NCBI RefSeq assembly: GCF_047200635.1
Contig: NZ_JBJZOI010000009.1
Location: 1 to 64,000, forward strand
DNA from: Saccharopolyspora_C sp047200635
Lineage (GTDB): Bacteria; Actinomycetota; Actinomycetes; Mycobacteriales; Pseudonocardiaceae
Direction of reading: 5' to 3'
DNA: 64,000 bases
Part shown: piece by piece, positions 8,261 through 16,840 of the stretch
Position numbering within the stretch: position 1 is the stretch's first letter
How the letters are laid out: every line of letters starts with the position of its first letter
Made by a program: the position numbers and the translations under genes
The notes under the pieces: generated by a model
Told to the model about the DNA's origin: nothing
Seen by the model: only the letters and a program-made list of their open reading frames with translations
Databases searched by the model: none

Positions 8261-9541
8261 TCAGCGCAGTTCGGTCCCCCTGGTCTCCGGCAGCGCGAGG
8301 ATCACGAAGAACGCCACCACGGCCGCGGCGGCGAGGTACCAGAAGAACAGCGCCTCGGCCCCGAAGGCGGCGAGGGACTGGATGACCAGCGGTGCGGTTC
8401 CGCCGAACACCGCCACCGTCAGGTTGTACCAGGCACCGATCCCCAGCCCGCGCAGCTCGGTGGGGAACAGCTCCGACATGATCGCCGGTGCGATCGAGGT
8501 CATCGCCGTGTAGAGCCCGACGCCGACGCAGAACACCACCAGCAGCCCGCCGAGTCCCGGCCGCACCAGCCAGGACAGCGGAACGACGAGCACGGCCGTG
8601 GCAGCCGACCAGGCCAGCAGCTGCGGCCTGCGCCCGAACCGGTCCGAGAGCGCGCCCATCGGGTACTGCAGCGCGATGAACAGCACCGTCGCCACCGACA
8701 GCGCCAGGAACACGTCGGTCGCGTCGGCGCCCCGCGCGTCCACCGCGAACGGCGTCAGCGCGCTGAAGAACGTGTAGTAGCAGAGCGTCGCGAGCATGCT
8801 GAAGCCGATCAGCATCCCGACCGCCTTCGGATGCTGCCGCAACGTCATCCACAGCGGATTCCGCAGCGCGCGGGCCTTCTCCCGGTTCTCGGCGAACTGC
8901 TCGGTCTCCTCCAGCGAGCGCCGCAACCACACCCCGACCAGCCCCAGCACGCCGCCGACCACGAACGGGATGCGCCAGCCGTACGCGGTGAGCTGGTCCT
9001 CGGTGAGCAGCGAGGTCAACGCGAAGCCCAGCAGCGAGGCCACGAGCAGGGCGACCCCGGTGGAGATGTAGAAGAACGCGGAGTAGCGCCCGCGCCTGCT
9101 CGGCGGGGCGATCTCGGCCAGGTAGGCGGAGGCGTTGGACACCTCCCCGCCCAGCGACAGGCCCTGCCCGATCCGAGCGAGCACCAGCAGCCCCGGTGCC
9201 GCCCAGCCGATCAGGTCGAAGGTGGGCAGGATCCCGATCAGCAGCGATCCCCCGGCCATGAGCACGATCGTCAGCAGCATCGCGGTCCGGCGCCCGCGCA
9301 GGTCGGCGAACCGTCCGAGCAACCAGCCCCCGAGCGGGCGGAAGAAGAACGCCAGCGCGAAGGCGGCCAGGGTGTTCACCAGCGCGAGCTCGCCGGGGAA
9401 GAAGCGGCTCGCGAAGTACACGCTGAACGCGCTGTAGATCGTCCAGTCGTACCACTCGATGGCATTGCCGATGCTCGCCGCGACGAGCTTGCGCATCGGG
9501 AGCCGGTGCCGCTGCTCGGACGCGCCGGAAGTCGTCGTCAC
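8261..9541 (-). CDS. MFS transporter of the metabolite:H+ symporter (MHS) family
   Basis: About 426 residues and 12 predicted membrane helices. The first helix carries the MHS hallmark GNAIEWYDWTIYSAF, and the loop between helices 2 and 3 has Gly-Arg-Phe-Ala-Asp-Leu-Arg-Gly-Arg-Arg. Relatives import alpha-ketoglutarate, citrate, shikimate or proline/betaine with protons. Its position between proB and proA makes a link to proline or glutamate-family metabolites tempting, but this is inference. The GTG at 9541 is preceded by GGGAGG nine bases upstream; another GTG at 9583 has no such site. Confidence 0.85.
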   Translation of the reverse strand: MTTTSGASEQRHRLPMRKLVAASIGNAIEWYDWTIYSAFSVYFASRFFPGELALVNTLAAFALAFFFRPLGGWLLGRFADLRGRRTAMLLTIVLMAGGSLLIGILPTFDLIGWAAPGLLVLARIGQGLSLGGEVSNASAYLAEIAPPSRRGRYSAFFYISTGVALLVASLLGFALTSLLTEDQLTAYGWRIPFVVGGVLGLVGVWLRRSLEETEQFAENREKARALRNPLWMTLRQHPKAVGMLIGFSMLATLCYYTFFSALTPFAVDARGADATDVFLALSVATVLFIALQYPMGALSDRFGRRPQLLAWSAATAVLVVPLSWLVRPGLGGLLVVFCVGVGLYTAMTSIAPAIMSELFPTELRGLGIGAWYNLTVAVFGGTAPLVIQSLAAFGAEALFFWYLAAAAVVAFFVILALPETRGTELR

Positions 9542-9631
9542 CGTCGGCCGCCTCCCGATCACGGTCTGCTGGAATCGCGTCACACTATGGCGCCGCCGAC
9601 CGGAAGGGAACCCTTCCCACCGTCCGGGACT

Positions 9632-11749
9632 TCAGCCGGTGGACGCCAGGGTGAACGGGAGCACGGCCGGCACGCCCCCGAGGCGCAGCGTGCGCGCCAC
9701 GATCGCCGCGGTCCAGCCGGTGTCGGCGTAGTCGTCCATCAGGAGCACCGGGCCGCCCACGCCGGCCACCTTCGCGGCCAGCTCCTCCGGCACCGTGAAC
9801 TGACCGCGCAGCGAGCCCACCCGCTGCGCGCTGTTGCCCCGCCGCGGCGTCGTGTCCGGATTGGTCGCGACCTCGCCCAGCAGCGGCAGCCGGCCGATCT
9901 CGGCGATCCGCCGGGCGAGGCTGCGCACCAGCACCGGCCTGCTGTTCGAGCCGATCGCCACGACCCCCACCGGCCGCTGCTCCCACTCCCACGCGGCCAG
10001 CACCTGCACGCACGCCTGGAACAGGTCCTCGGGCACCTCCTGGTCGGGCACGCCGGTGCCCAGCAGGTCCCGCAGCCGGTTGCCCCAGCCGATGTCGGTC
10101 AGCCTGCCCACGGCCCGGCCCGGTTCGGCGCGCTCCCCGCCGGGCAGCCTGCCCGAGACCGGAACGCCCAGGGCGTCCATCCCGGTCGGCCACATCTTGC
10201 GCGGCGCGATCTCCACGCCGGGGCGGTGCAGCCGCTCGTGCGCCTGCCGCACGACCCGCTCGTCGACCTCGGCGGAGCGACGCTCGCCGGTGCAGTTGTC
10301 GCAGCGACCGCACGGCTCGGCCGCCGGATCGTCGAGCTGGCGGCGCAGGAACTCCATCCGGCAGTCGTCGGTGGCCAGGTAGTCCAGCATCGCCCGCTGC
10401 TCGGCGGAGCGTTCGGCCGCGATCCGCTGGTAGCGCTCGGCGTCGTAGGACCAGGGTTCGCCGGTCGCCTCCCAACCGCTCTTGACCCGCCGCACGGCGC
10501 CGTCCACGTCGAGGACCTTGAGCACCATCTCCAGCCGGGACCGGCCCAGGTCGACGCGCGGCTCCAGCGCCGCCGTGGACAACGTGCCGCCCTCGGCGAG
10601 CGCGTCCAGGACGGCCCGGACCGTGCCCTCCGGCGGGAACGCCATCGACGCGAAGTAGCGCCAGATCTCCTGGTCCTCGGGTCCGGGCAGCAGCAGCACC
10701 TCGGCCCGCCGGACGCCGCGACCCGCGCGACCGATCTGCTGGTAGTAGGCGATCGGTGAGGACGGTGCCCCCAGGTGCACCACGAAGCCCAGGTCGGGCT
10801 TGTCGAAGCCCATGCCCAGCGCGGAAGTCGCCACCAGCGCCTTCACCCGGTTCCCGAGCAGGTCCTCCTCGGCCCGCTGCCGGTCCTCCGGAGCGGTGCG
10901 GCCCGAGTAGGAGGCGACTTCGAAACCCTGATCGCGCAGGTAGCCGGCGACCTCCTCGGTCGCCGCGACGGTCAGGGTGTAGATGATCCCGGAGCCGGGC
11001 AGCTCGGCGAGGTTGCTCGCCAGCCACCCGAGCCGCGCCTGCGCCGTGGGCAGCGGCACCACGCCGAGCCGCAGGCTCTCCCGGTCCAGGGTGCCGCGCA
11101 GCACCAGCGTCTCCTGCGGATCGCTGAACGCCCCGCCGACGCCCAGCTGGTCGGAGACGTCCTGCACGACCCGGTTGTTGGCGGTGGCCGTGGTGGCCAG
11201 CACCGGGACGCCCTCGGGCAGCTCGCCCAGCAGGGTGCGCAGCCTGCGGTAGTCGGGGCGGAAGTCGTGCCCCCAGTCGGAGATGCAGTGCGCCTCGTCG
11301 ACCACCAGCAGCCCCGCGCTCTGGGTCAGCTCGGGCAGCACGGTGTCCCGGAAGTCGGGATTGTTCAGCCGTTCGGGGCTCACCAGCAGGACGTCGACCT
11401 CGCCGACGGCGATCTGCTCCTCGACCTCCTGCCACGCCTGCGGGTTCGCCGAGTTGATGGTCGCGGCCCGCACCCCCGCGGCCTCGGCGGCCTCCACCTG
11501 GTTGCGCATCAACGCCAGCAGCGGCGACACGATCACGGTCGGGCCTTCGCCGAGTTCCCGCAGCAGGGCCGTGGCCAGGAAGTACACCGCTGACTTGCCC
11601 CAGCCGGTGCGCTGCACGACGAGGGCGCGGCGCCGATCGAGCACCAGCGCCCGGATGGCGTGCCACTGGTCCTCGCGCAGCTCGGCCTCCGGGCCCGCCA
11701 GCGCGCGGAGGCGTTCATCGGCCAGTTCCCGCAGGGCGTGTTCGTCCAC
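9632..11749 (-). CDS. RecQ-family DNA helicase with a C-terminal phosphoribosyltransferase-like domain
   Basis: A 705-residue protein. Helicase core: a Walker A variant Arg-Thr-Gly-Trp-Gly-Lys-Ser at 47-53, DEAH at 151-154 followed by CISDWGHDFRPDY, an ATTATA motif near 185, and Arg-Ala-Gly-Arg-Gly of motif VI. A four-cysteine zinc cluster follows (Cys-Arg-Met-Glu ... Cys-Gly-Arg-Cys-Asp-Asn-Cys, about 465-490). In place of HRDC, the last 110 residues contain VLLMDDYADTGWT, the ribose-phosphate binding loop of type I phosphoribosyltransferases. It probably unwinds DNA during repair. The GTG start has TAGGA about nine bases upstream. Confidence 0.85.
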   Translation of the reverse strand: MDEHALRELADERLRALAGPEAELREDQWHAIRALVLDRRRALVVQRTGWGKSAVYFLATALLRELGEGPTVIVSPLLALMRNQVEAAEAAGVRAATINSANPQAWQEVEEQIAVGEVDVLLVSPERLNNPDFRDTVLPELTQSAGLLVVDEAHCISDWGHDFRPDYRRLRTLLGELPEGVPVLATTATANNRVVQDVSDQLGVGGAFSDPQETLVLRGTLDRESLRLGVVPLPTAQARLGWLASNLAELPGSGIIYTLTVAATEEVAGYLRDQGFEVASYSGRTAPEDRQRAEEDLLGNRVKALVATSALGMGFDKPDLGFVVHLGAPSSPIAYYQQIGRAGRGVRRAEVLLLPGPEDQEIWRYFASMAFPPEGTVRAVLDALAEGGTLSTAALEPRVDLGRSRLEMVLKVLDVDGAVRRVKSGWEATGEPWSYDAERYQRIAAERSAEQRAMLDYLATDDCRMEFLRRQLDDPAAEPCGRCDNCTGERRSAEVDERVVRQAHERLHRPGVEIAPRKMWPTGMDALGVPVSGRLPGGERAEPGRAVGRLTDIGWGNRLRDLLGTGVPDQEVPEDLFQACVQVLAAWEWEQRPVGVVAIGSNSRPVLVRSLARRIAEIGRLPLLGEVATNPDTTPRRGNSAQRVGSLRGQFTVPEELAAKVAGVGGPVLLMDDYADTGWTAAIVARTLRLGGVPAVLPFTLASTG

Positions 11750-11837
11750 GACCGTGATTCCTACCGGATGGTGCCGACGCGCCGGAAACCACCCTGCCTG
11801 GGCCGATCGTCCGGGTAACCCGGTTGCGGTCGCCGAC

Positions 11838-11843
11838 TACGCT
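11838..11843 (+). promoter_or_regulatory. -10 box of a leaderless proA transcript
   Basis: TACGCT ends six bases before the proA GTG and no ribosome binding site is present. This matches the actinobacterial pattern in which transcription begins at the start codon. Confidence 0.6.
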
Positions 11844-11849
11844 GGTCGC

Positions 11850-13172
11850 GTGACCACGAGCATCGACGAGGCCGACCGCGACGAGGCGGCCCAGCCGGCG
11901 GCCGACGACCAGATCCGCGACCAGGTGCGCGCGGCGGCCCGCGCCGCCCGCGACGCCGCCGCCGAGCTGGCGCTGCTGCCGCGGGGGGCCAAGGACGCGG
12001 TGCTGCACGCGATGGCGGACGCGCTCGTCGCCCGCGCACCGGAGGTGCTGGCGGCCAACGAGCTCGACATCGCGCGCGCGGAGGAGAACGGCACCCCCGC
12101 CGGGCTGATCGACCGGCTGCGGTTGACCGCCGAGCGCGTCGAGGGCATCGCCGACGGGCTGCGCACGGTCGCCGGGCTGCCGGACCCGATCGGGGAGGTG
12201 GTGCGCGGCTCGGTGCTCGCGAACGGCCTGCAGCTCCAGCAGGTCCGGGTGCCGCTGGGCGTCGTCGGCATCGTTTACGAGGGTCGTCCCAACGTGACCG
12301 TGGACGCCGCCGGGCTCACCCTGAAGGCGGGCAACGCGGTGCTGCTGCGAGGTTCGTCCTCCGCGGAGCGCTCGAACACCGCCCTGGTCGCGGTGCTCGG
12401 GGACGTGCTCGCCGAGCGGGGGCTGCCCACCGCCGCGATCCAGCTGCTGCCCAGCCACGACCGCGCCTCGGTGCGGCACCTGATCACCGCGCGCGGCCTG
12501 GTCGACGTCGTCATCCCGCGCGGCGGGGCGGGCCTGATCTCCGCGGTCGTCGAGCAGGCCACGGTGCCCGCGATCGAGACCGGCGTCGGCAACTGCCACG
12601 TCTACGTGGACGCCCGGGCCGACGTCGACTCGGCGCTGCGCATCCTGCTCAACTCCAAGGCCCGTCGCCCGAGCGTCTGCAACGCGGCGGAGACCCTGCT
12701 GGTGCACCAGGACATCGCCGCGGAGTTCCTCCCCCGCGCCGTCGCCGAGCTGCGCGCCGCCGGGGTGACCGTGCACGGCGACCCGGAGGTCGTCCGGCTC
12801 GGCGGGGCCGGCGTGGTGGCCGCCGAGGAGCAGGACTGGGACCTCGAGTACGGCTCGCTCGACATCGCCGCGGCGGTCGTGGAGTCGTTGTCCGCCGCCA
12901 CCGAGCACATCCGCGCGCACGGCTCCGGGCACACCGAGGCCATCGTCACCGACGACGTGCGCGCCGCGCGCTCGTTCACCGCCCGGGTCGACTCGGCCGC
13001 GGTGATGGTCAACGCCTCGACCGCGTTCACCGACGGCGGCGAGTTCGGGATGGGCGCCGAGATCGGCATCTCCACGCAGAAGCTGCACGCCCGCGGCCCG
13101 ATGGGGCTGCCCGAGCTCACGTCGACGAAGTGGCTCGTGTTCGGCGAGGGGCACGTGCGCCCGGCGGGCTGA
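11850..13172 (+). CDS. proA: Gamma-glutamyl phosphate reductase (glutamate-5-semialdehyde dehydrogenase)
   Basis: A 440-residue NADPH-dependent enzyme that reduces glutamyl 5-phosphate to the semialdehyde in proline synthesis. It has the family signatures VPLGVVGIVYEGRPNVT and the active-site RRPSVCNAAETLL, with the catalytic Cys. The C-terminal GGEFGMGAEIGISTQKLHARGP stretch is also conserved. The first 30 residues are acidic and variable. The GTG at 11850 appears leaderless. Confidence 0.97.
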   Translation: MTTSIDEADRDEAAQPAADDQIRDQVRAAARAARDAAAELALLPRGAKDAVLHAMADALVARAPEVLAANELDIARAEENGTPAGLIDRLRLTAERVEGIADGLRTVAGLPDPIGEVVRGSVLANGLQLQQVRVPLGVVGIVYEGRPNVTVDAAGLTLKAGNAVLLRGSSSAERSNTALVAVLGDVLAERGLPTAAIQLLPSHDRASVRHLITARGLVDVVIPRGGAGLISAVVEQATVPAIETGVGNCHVYVDARADVDSALRILLNSKARRPSVCNAAETLLVHQDIAAEFLPRAVAELRAAGVTVHGDPEVVRLGGAGVVAAEEQDWDLEYGSLDIAAAVVESLSAATEHIRAHGSGHTEAIVTDDVRAARSFTARVDSAAVMVNASTAFTDGGEFGMGAEIGISTQKLHARGPMGLPELTSTKWLVFGEGHVRPAG

Positions 13173-13266
13173 GGTCTCGGCACGGGCTCGGGCGAGGGTG
13201 TGATGGGTCACCGTGGCGGCGCTCATCGGGGCTGGTCCGGGGCTTGCTGGATTAGGCTGTGCAGCC

Positions 13267-13890
13267 ATGTCTCGTCGGCGCCGTATCGGGGTCATGGGTG
13301 GCACCTTCGACCCGATCCACCACGGTCACCTTGTGGCGGCCAGTGAAGTCCAGGCCCAGTTCGGCCTGGAGCAAGTGATCTTCGTTCCGACGGGTCAGCC
13401 CTGGCAGAAGGGCCACGGCGCGGTCAGCCCCGCCGAGGACCGCTACCTGATGACGGTGGTGGCCACCGCGTCGAACCCGCGCTTCTCCGTCAGCCGGGTC
13501 GACGTGGACCGCAGCGGCCCCACCTACACCGCCGACACCCTCAGCGACCTGCACGAGCTCTGCCCGGACGCGGAGCTCTACTTCATCACCGGCGCCGACG
13601 CGCTGGAGCAGATCCTCTCCTGGCACCGGGTGGAGGAGCTGTTCGACCTCGCCCACTTCATCGGCGTCACGCGCCCCGGCTACTCGCTCGACGGTGCCCA
13701 CCTGCCGCAGGGGTCGGTGTCGCTGGTGGAGATCCCCGCCATGGCGATCTCCTCGACCGGCTGCCGCGAGCGCGTGCAAGCGGGCCTCCCGGTCTGGTAC
13801 CTCGTCCCCGACGGCATCGTCCAGTACATCGCCAAGCGCGGCCTCTACCGCCCCGACGACGCCGGACCAGCACCGGAGTGGGGGCCGTGA
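13267..13890 (+). CDS. nadD: Nicotinate-nucleotide adenylyltransferase
   Basis: A 207-residue enzyme that adenylates nicotinate mononucleotide in NAD synthesis. Adenylyltransferase motifs are clear: GGTFDPIHHGHL near the N-terminus (HxGH) and Ile-Ser-Ser-Thr near the C-terminus. The ATG at 13267 is eight bases after a TAGGCT box (13253-13258), so the transcript has little or no leader. The last 62 bases of the gene recur beyond the CRISPR array at 15043-15104. In mycobacteria nadD is followed directly by rsfS; here the CRISPR segment and a GNAT gene lie between them. Confidence 0.96.
   Translation: MSRRRRIGVMGGTFDPIHHGHLVAASEVQAQFGLEQVIFVPTGQPWQKGHGAVSPAEDRYLMTVVATASNPRFSVSRVDVDRSGPTYTADTLSDLHELCPDAELYFITGADALEQILSWHRVEELFDLAHFIGVTRPGYSLDGAHLPQGSVSLVEIPAMAISSTGCRERVQAGLPVWYLVPDGIVQYIAKRGLYRPDDAGPAPEWGP
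13827..13888 (+). repeat. Direct repeat, copy 1 (nadD 3' end)
   Basis: Sixty-two bases at the end of nadD match 15043-15104 at 59 positions; the three differences are all transitions. The spacing between copies is 1216 bases and the CRISPR array lies between them. Confidence 0.9.
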
Positions 13891-14233
13891 TCATCCGGTA
13901 CGACGTCGGCACACCCCGCTCGGCGCTGCCCGCCCAGCGCCGCGTCGGAGGCATGGCCGCGTCGCCGATCATCATCCACTAGTACGACTAGGCCTCTGCG
14001 GCTCCAGCGCTCGTGTGAGGAGTTTCCCTTCTTCATCAAGGGCGGCCCTAAGCCGGATGAAGGAGTCTCGGAGGCGTGTTTCGCCGTCGATGCGCACGGC
14101 CTGAAATCCGGCCGGGCGTAGTGGGTTGCCTGGCTGCGGTCACCTGGAACCACTCCATGCGTGCGCTACGGTCAGCAGGATGCCGCATCTTGAAAACGAA
14201 CAAGCGCCGCTCTAAAAGCCCAGTTCGCGAAGG
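13891..14233 (+). other. Region between nadD and the CRISPR array, including the probable CRISPR leader
   Basis: A 343-base stretch without a recognisable gene. The last 60-70 bases before the first repeat are locally A-rich (an AAAACGAACAA tract near 14190 and CTAAAAG near 14212), as expected of a CRISPR leader. Upstream, the minus strand has an open frame with no good start ending at 13972-13974; its helical composition looks like the tail of a decayed gene, but I cannot name it. Confidence 0.5.
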
Positions 14234-14933
14234 GTGCTCTCCACGCCCGTGGAGGTGGTCCGCCCGGCGTGCCGGATGTCGGTGGGGACCACGGGTGCTC
14301 TCCACGCCCGTGGAGGTGGTCCGTCGTCGCTGACGTGGCTGGAGTCCGGGCAGCGGTGCTCTCCACGCCCGTGGAGGTGGTCCGTGTTGGGGCAGTGGAC
14401 CGACAGCGAGGACTCCGTGCTCTCCACGCCCGTGGAGGTGGTCCGCCGCAGTACGTGGACATGGGCAACGGCGAGAAGTGCTCTCCACGCCCGTGGAGGT
14501 GGTCCGGAGACATGTCCGGCATCGAGGAGATCCGCGCCGTGCTCTCCACGCCCGTGGAGGTGGTCCGGTTCGGCAGACCGTGGAGCGGTACTACAGCAAG
14601 TGCTCTCCACGCCCGTGGAGGTGGTCCGTCCCGTAGGTCGTCCAGCTTCGCGCCGGGGACGTGCTCTCCACGCCCGTGGAGGTGGTCCGCGACTGACGTT
14701 CCGGTGGCGATCCCGACCTGCGTGCTCTCCACGCCCGTGGAGGTGATCCGATCCGGGCGCGGATCCCGTGGTTGGAGAATCCGTGCTCTCCACGCCCGTG
14801 GAGGTGATCCGCACGAGGCAGCGTCCGGGCACGACGACCTGGTGTGCTCTCCGCGCCCGTGGAGGTGATCCGTTCAGCGGCGAACGATCATGCGACCGCT
14901 CGAGGTGCTCTCCGCGCCCGTGGAGGTGATCCG
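14234..14933 (+). CRISPR. Type I-E-like CRISPR array, 12 repeats and 11 spacers
   Basis: Twelve 29-base repeats start at 14234, 14295, 14356, 14417, 14478, 14539, 14600, 14661, 14722, 14783, 14844 and 14905, with an exact 61-base period and 32-base spacers. The repeat opens GTGCTC, ends GGTGGTCCG, and contains the inverted repeat CTCCACG/CGTGGAG. Length and sequence match type I-E repeats of actinobacteria. Repeats 9-12 carry a G-to-A change in the last third and repeats 11-12 another change in the stem, so the older, distal end is at higher coordinates and the leader at lower ones. All spacers differ. No cas gene is in the window. Confidence 0.97.
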
Positions 14934-15042
14934 CCGGGTGGAGGTGCTCCTTAGCAGGTGAACGACGGCAGGCGCCGTCATGCATTCAGGCAGTTCAGGG
15001 GTCGTACTCGCCGGAATCTGCCTGGCCGGCGCTGGTCCACTT

Positions 15043-15104
15043 CATCACCAAGCGCGGCCTCTGCCGCCCCGACGACGCCGGACCAGCACCGGAGCGGGGG
15101 CCGT
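15043..15104 (+). repeat. Direct repeat, copy 2 (nadD 3'-end fragment)
   Basis: Matches 13827-13888 at 59 of 62 positions and keeps the nadD reading frame (LVHFITKRGLCRPDD versus IVQYIAKRGLYRPDD), so it is a remnant of a nadD 3' end. It stops exactly at the stop codon of the convergent GNAT gene. Confidence 0.9.
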
Positions 15105-15598
15105 CAGGTCAGGTCTAGGGCGAGCAGCACGTCGTCGACGTAAGCGCCGTCCACGAGGAACTCCTCGTGCAGGACCCCCTCGACCTGGTAGCCCAGCCGT
15201 TCGTAGAGCCGCTGCGCCCGGGCGTTGCTGCTGAGCACCCGCATGGTGATGCGGCGCGAGCCGCGGGCGAGGGCCTCCGCCCGCGCGGCGCGCAGCAGGG
15301 CGGTGCCCGCACCGCGTCCCTGGTGCTCCGGTGCGACCGACAACCCGTAGACCCGGTCGACGTGCCCGGAGACCGTCACCAGCCGGGGCTCGGCCGCGGC
15401 GGTGGGCACCAGCTTGATGAAACCCACCGGCACGTCCCCGGTGAGGGCCACGAGCACGTGCTCCGGGTGGACCGGCGCGCGGAAGACGTCCTGGTCGGCT
15501 CGGGGGCGGGGCAGGATCGAGGACTCCCGGGACCACGCCGCGTTCGCGATGCGCGCCAGATCCGGGCCGTCCTCGCGCCGCGCCCTCCGCACTCGCAC
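15104..15598 (-). CDS. GNAT-family N-acetyltransferase
   Basis: A 164-residue single-domain GNAT enzyme. The acetyl-CoA loop reads Val-Ala-Pro-Glu-His-Gln-Gly-Arg-Gly-Ala-Gly near residue 90, followed by SSNARAQRLYERLGYQ, typical of RimI/PhnO-like acetyltransferases. The GTG at 15598 follows AGGAGG. Its 3' end abuts the second nadD-like repeat. Substrate unknown. Confidence 0.85.
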   Translation of the reverse strand: MRVRRARREDGPDLARIANAAWSRESSILPRPRADQDVFRAPVHPEHVLVALTGDVPVGFIKLVPTAAAEPRLVTVSGHVDRVYGLSVAPEHQGRGAGTALLRAARAEALARGSRRITMRVLSSNARAQRLYERLGYQVEGVLHEEFLVDGAYVDDVLLALDLT

Positions 15599-15770
15599 GT
15601 CGCCTCCTCGGTCCAGGTCGATCTTCCTTCGAGTCTCCGGCCGACGGCAACCGGTTTCCCGCGCGGTGGCGAACGGTCGTCGGTGGCCCCCCGGCGGGCG
15701 CGGGTCGGCTGGTGGCGCTGGCTATCCTGGGGCGCGCGGGCGAAATCCATGCCCGCCTGAGAGGAGTGAC

Positions 15771-16163
15771 GTGGCAGCCACTGAGGAAGCCCGCAGGCTG
15801 GCCCAGGTCGCGGCGCAGGCCGCGGCGGACAAGAAGGCGAACGACCTCGTGCTGCTCGATGTCTCCGAGCAGCTGGTGATCACCGATTGCTTCGTGATCG
15901 CCTCGGCGCCGAACGAGCGCCAGGTCGACGCGATCGTCGAGAGCATCGAGGAGAAGATGCGCGCGGCGGGCACCAAGCCGGTGCGCCGCGAAGGCGCCCG
16001 GGAGGGCCGCTGGGTGCTGCTCGACTTCGTCGACGTCGTGGTGCACGTGCAGCACACCGAGGAGCGCGCCGAGTACGAGCTGGAGCGGTTGTGGAAGGAC
16101 TGCCCGCGGCTGGAGTTCGTGGACAACGCCCTCCCCGCCGAGGAGCAGGACGGCACCGAGTGA
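15771..16163 (+). CDS. rsfS: Ribosomal silencing factor RsfS
   Basis: A 130-residue RsfS/Iojap protein. These bind L14 and block joining of the ribosomal subunits under nutrient limitation. Conserved blocks are DLVLLDVSEQLVITDCFVIAS and the GRWVLLDFVDVVVHVQH strand with the terminal tyrosine helix. The GTG follows GAGGAG (15761-15766), and a TATCCT -10 box lies at 15723-15728. Its stop overlaps the next start (GTGA), so it is coupled to the phosphatase. Confidence 0.95.
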   Translation: MAATEEARRLAQVAAQAAADKKANDLVLLDVSEQLVITDCFVIASAPNERQVDAIVESIEEKMRAAGTKPVRREGAREGRWVLLDFVDVVVHVQHTEERAEYELERLWKDCPRLEFVDNALPAEEQDGTE

Positions 16164-16771
16164 GCTTGGACCGCCTCGTGCTGTGGCGGCACGGCGAGAC
16201 GGACTACAACGCCGCCGGACGCATCCAGGGGCATCTCGACACCTCCCTGACCGCCACCGGCCTCTCCCAGGCGCAGCGCGCTGCCCCCGCGATCGCGGCG
16301 TTCGCCCCGGAGACCGCCGTGGGCTCCGACCTGCGCCGGGCCACGGCGACCGCGGCCGCGTTCACCGAGGTGTCGGGGATGCCGGTGCGCCAGGACAAGC
16401 GGCTGCGCGAGACCCACCTCGGGGAGTGGCAGGGACTCAGCGGGGCCGAGGTCGAGCACGGTTGGCCAGGGGCGATGGCTATCTGGCGGGGGGACGCGAC
16501 CTGGTCCCCGCCCGGCGGAGAGTCCCGGGTCGAGGTGGCGGAGCGGGCGTTCGAGGTGGTCGAGGAGCTGGACTCCGCGCACCTGAAGAGCGCGCTGCTC
16601 TGCGCGCACGGCGGTCTGATCACCGGGCTGACGGCCCGGCTGCTGGAGCTGCCGGTGGAGCTGTGGCCGGGTCTGGGCGGGATCTCGAACTGCCACTGGG
16701 TCGTGCTGACCCGGCGATCCGGATCGGAGCGCTGGCGCCTGACCACCTACAACGGTGGCATACCCGCGTGA
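16160..16771 (+). CDS. Histidine phosphatase family protein (GpgP-like)
   Basis: A 203-residue branch-1 histidine phosphatase: RHGETDYN near the N-terminus supplies the phosphorylated His, and the second His sits in CAHGGLI near residue 150. In mycobacteria the gene at this place after rsfS is glucosyl-3-phosphoglycerate phosphatase (GpgP), acting in methylglucose lipopolysaccharide synthesis. The synteny suggests the same role, but other sugar-phosphate substrates are possible. Confidence 0.85.
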   Translation: MSLDRLVLWRHGETDYNAAGRIQGHLDTSLTATGLSQAQRAAPAIAAFAPETAVGSDLRRATATAAAFTEVSGMPVRQDKRLRETHLGEWQGLSGAEVEHGWPGAMAIWRGDATWSPPGGESRVEVAERAFEVVEELDSAHLKSALLCAHGGLITGLTARLLELPVELWPGLGGISNCHWVVLTRRSGSERWRLTTYNGGIPA

Positions 16772-16840
16772 AGCCGCACCCCGTTCAAGATCAATTCGCT
16801 GGGACGGGGCGTTCGGGATCGGGCGGTTAGGGTTGCGCGC

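Noticed and set aside
14172..14985. Open frames of 170-257 codons through the CRISPR repeats
   Set aside because: They encode a repeated HARGGG or HLHGRGEH unit that comes only from the 61-base period of the array.
13827..15104. Calling the CRISPR segment an integrative element
   Set aside because: No integrase, transposase or terminal inverted repeats are present; only the direct repeats support it, so it is kept as a finding.
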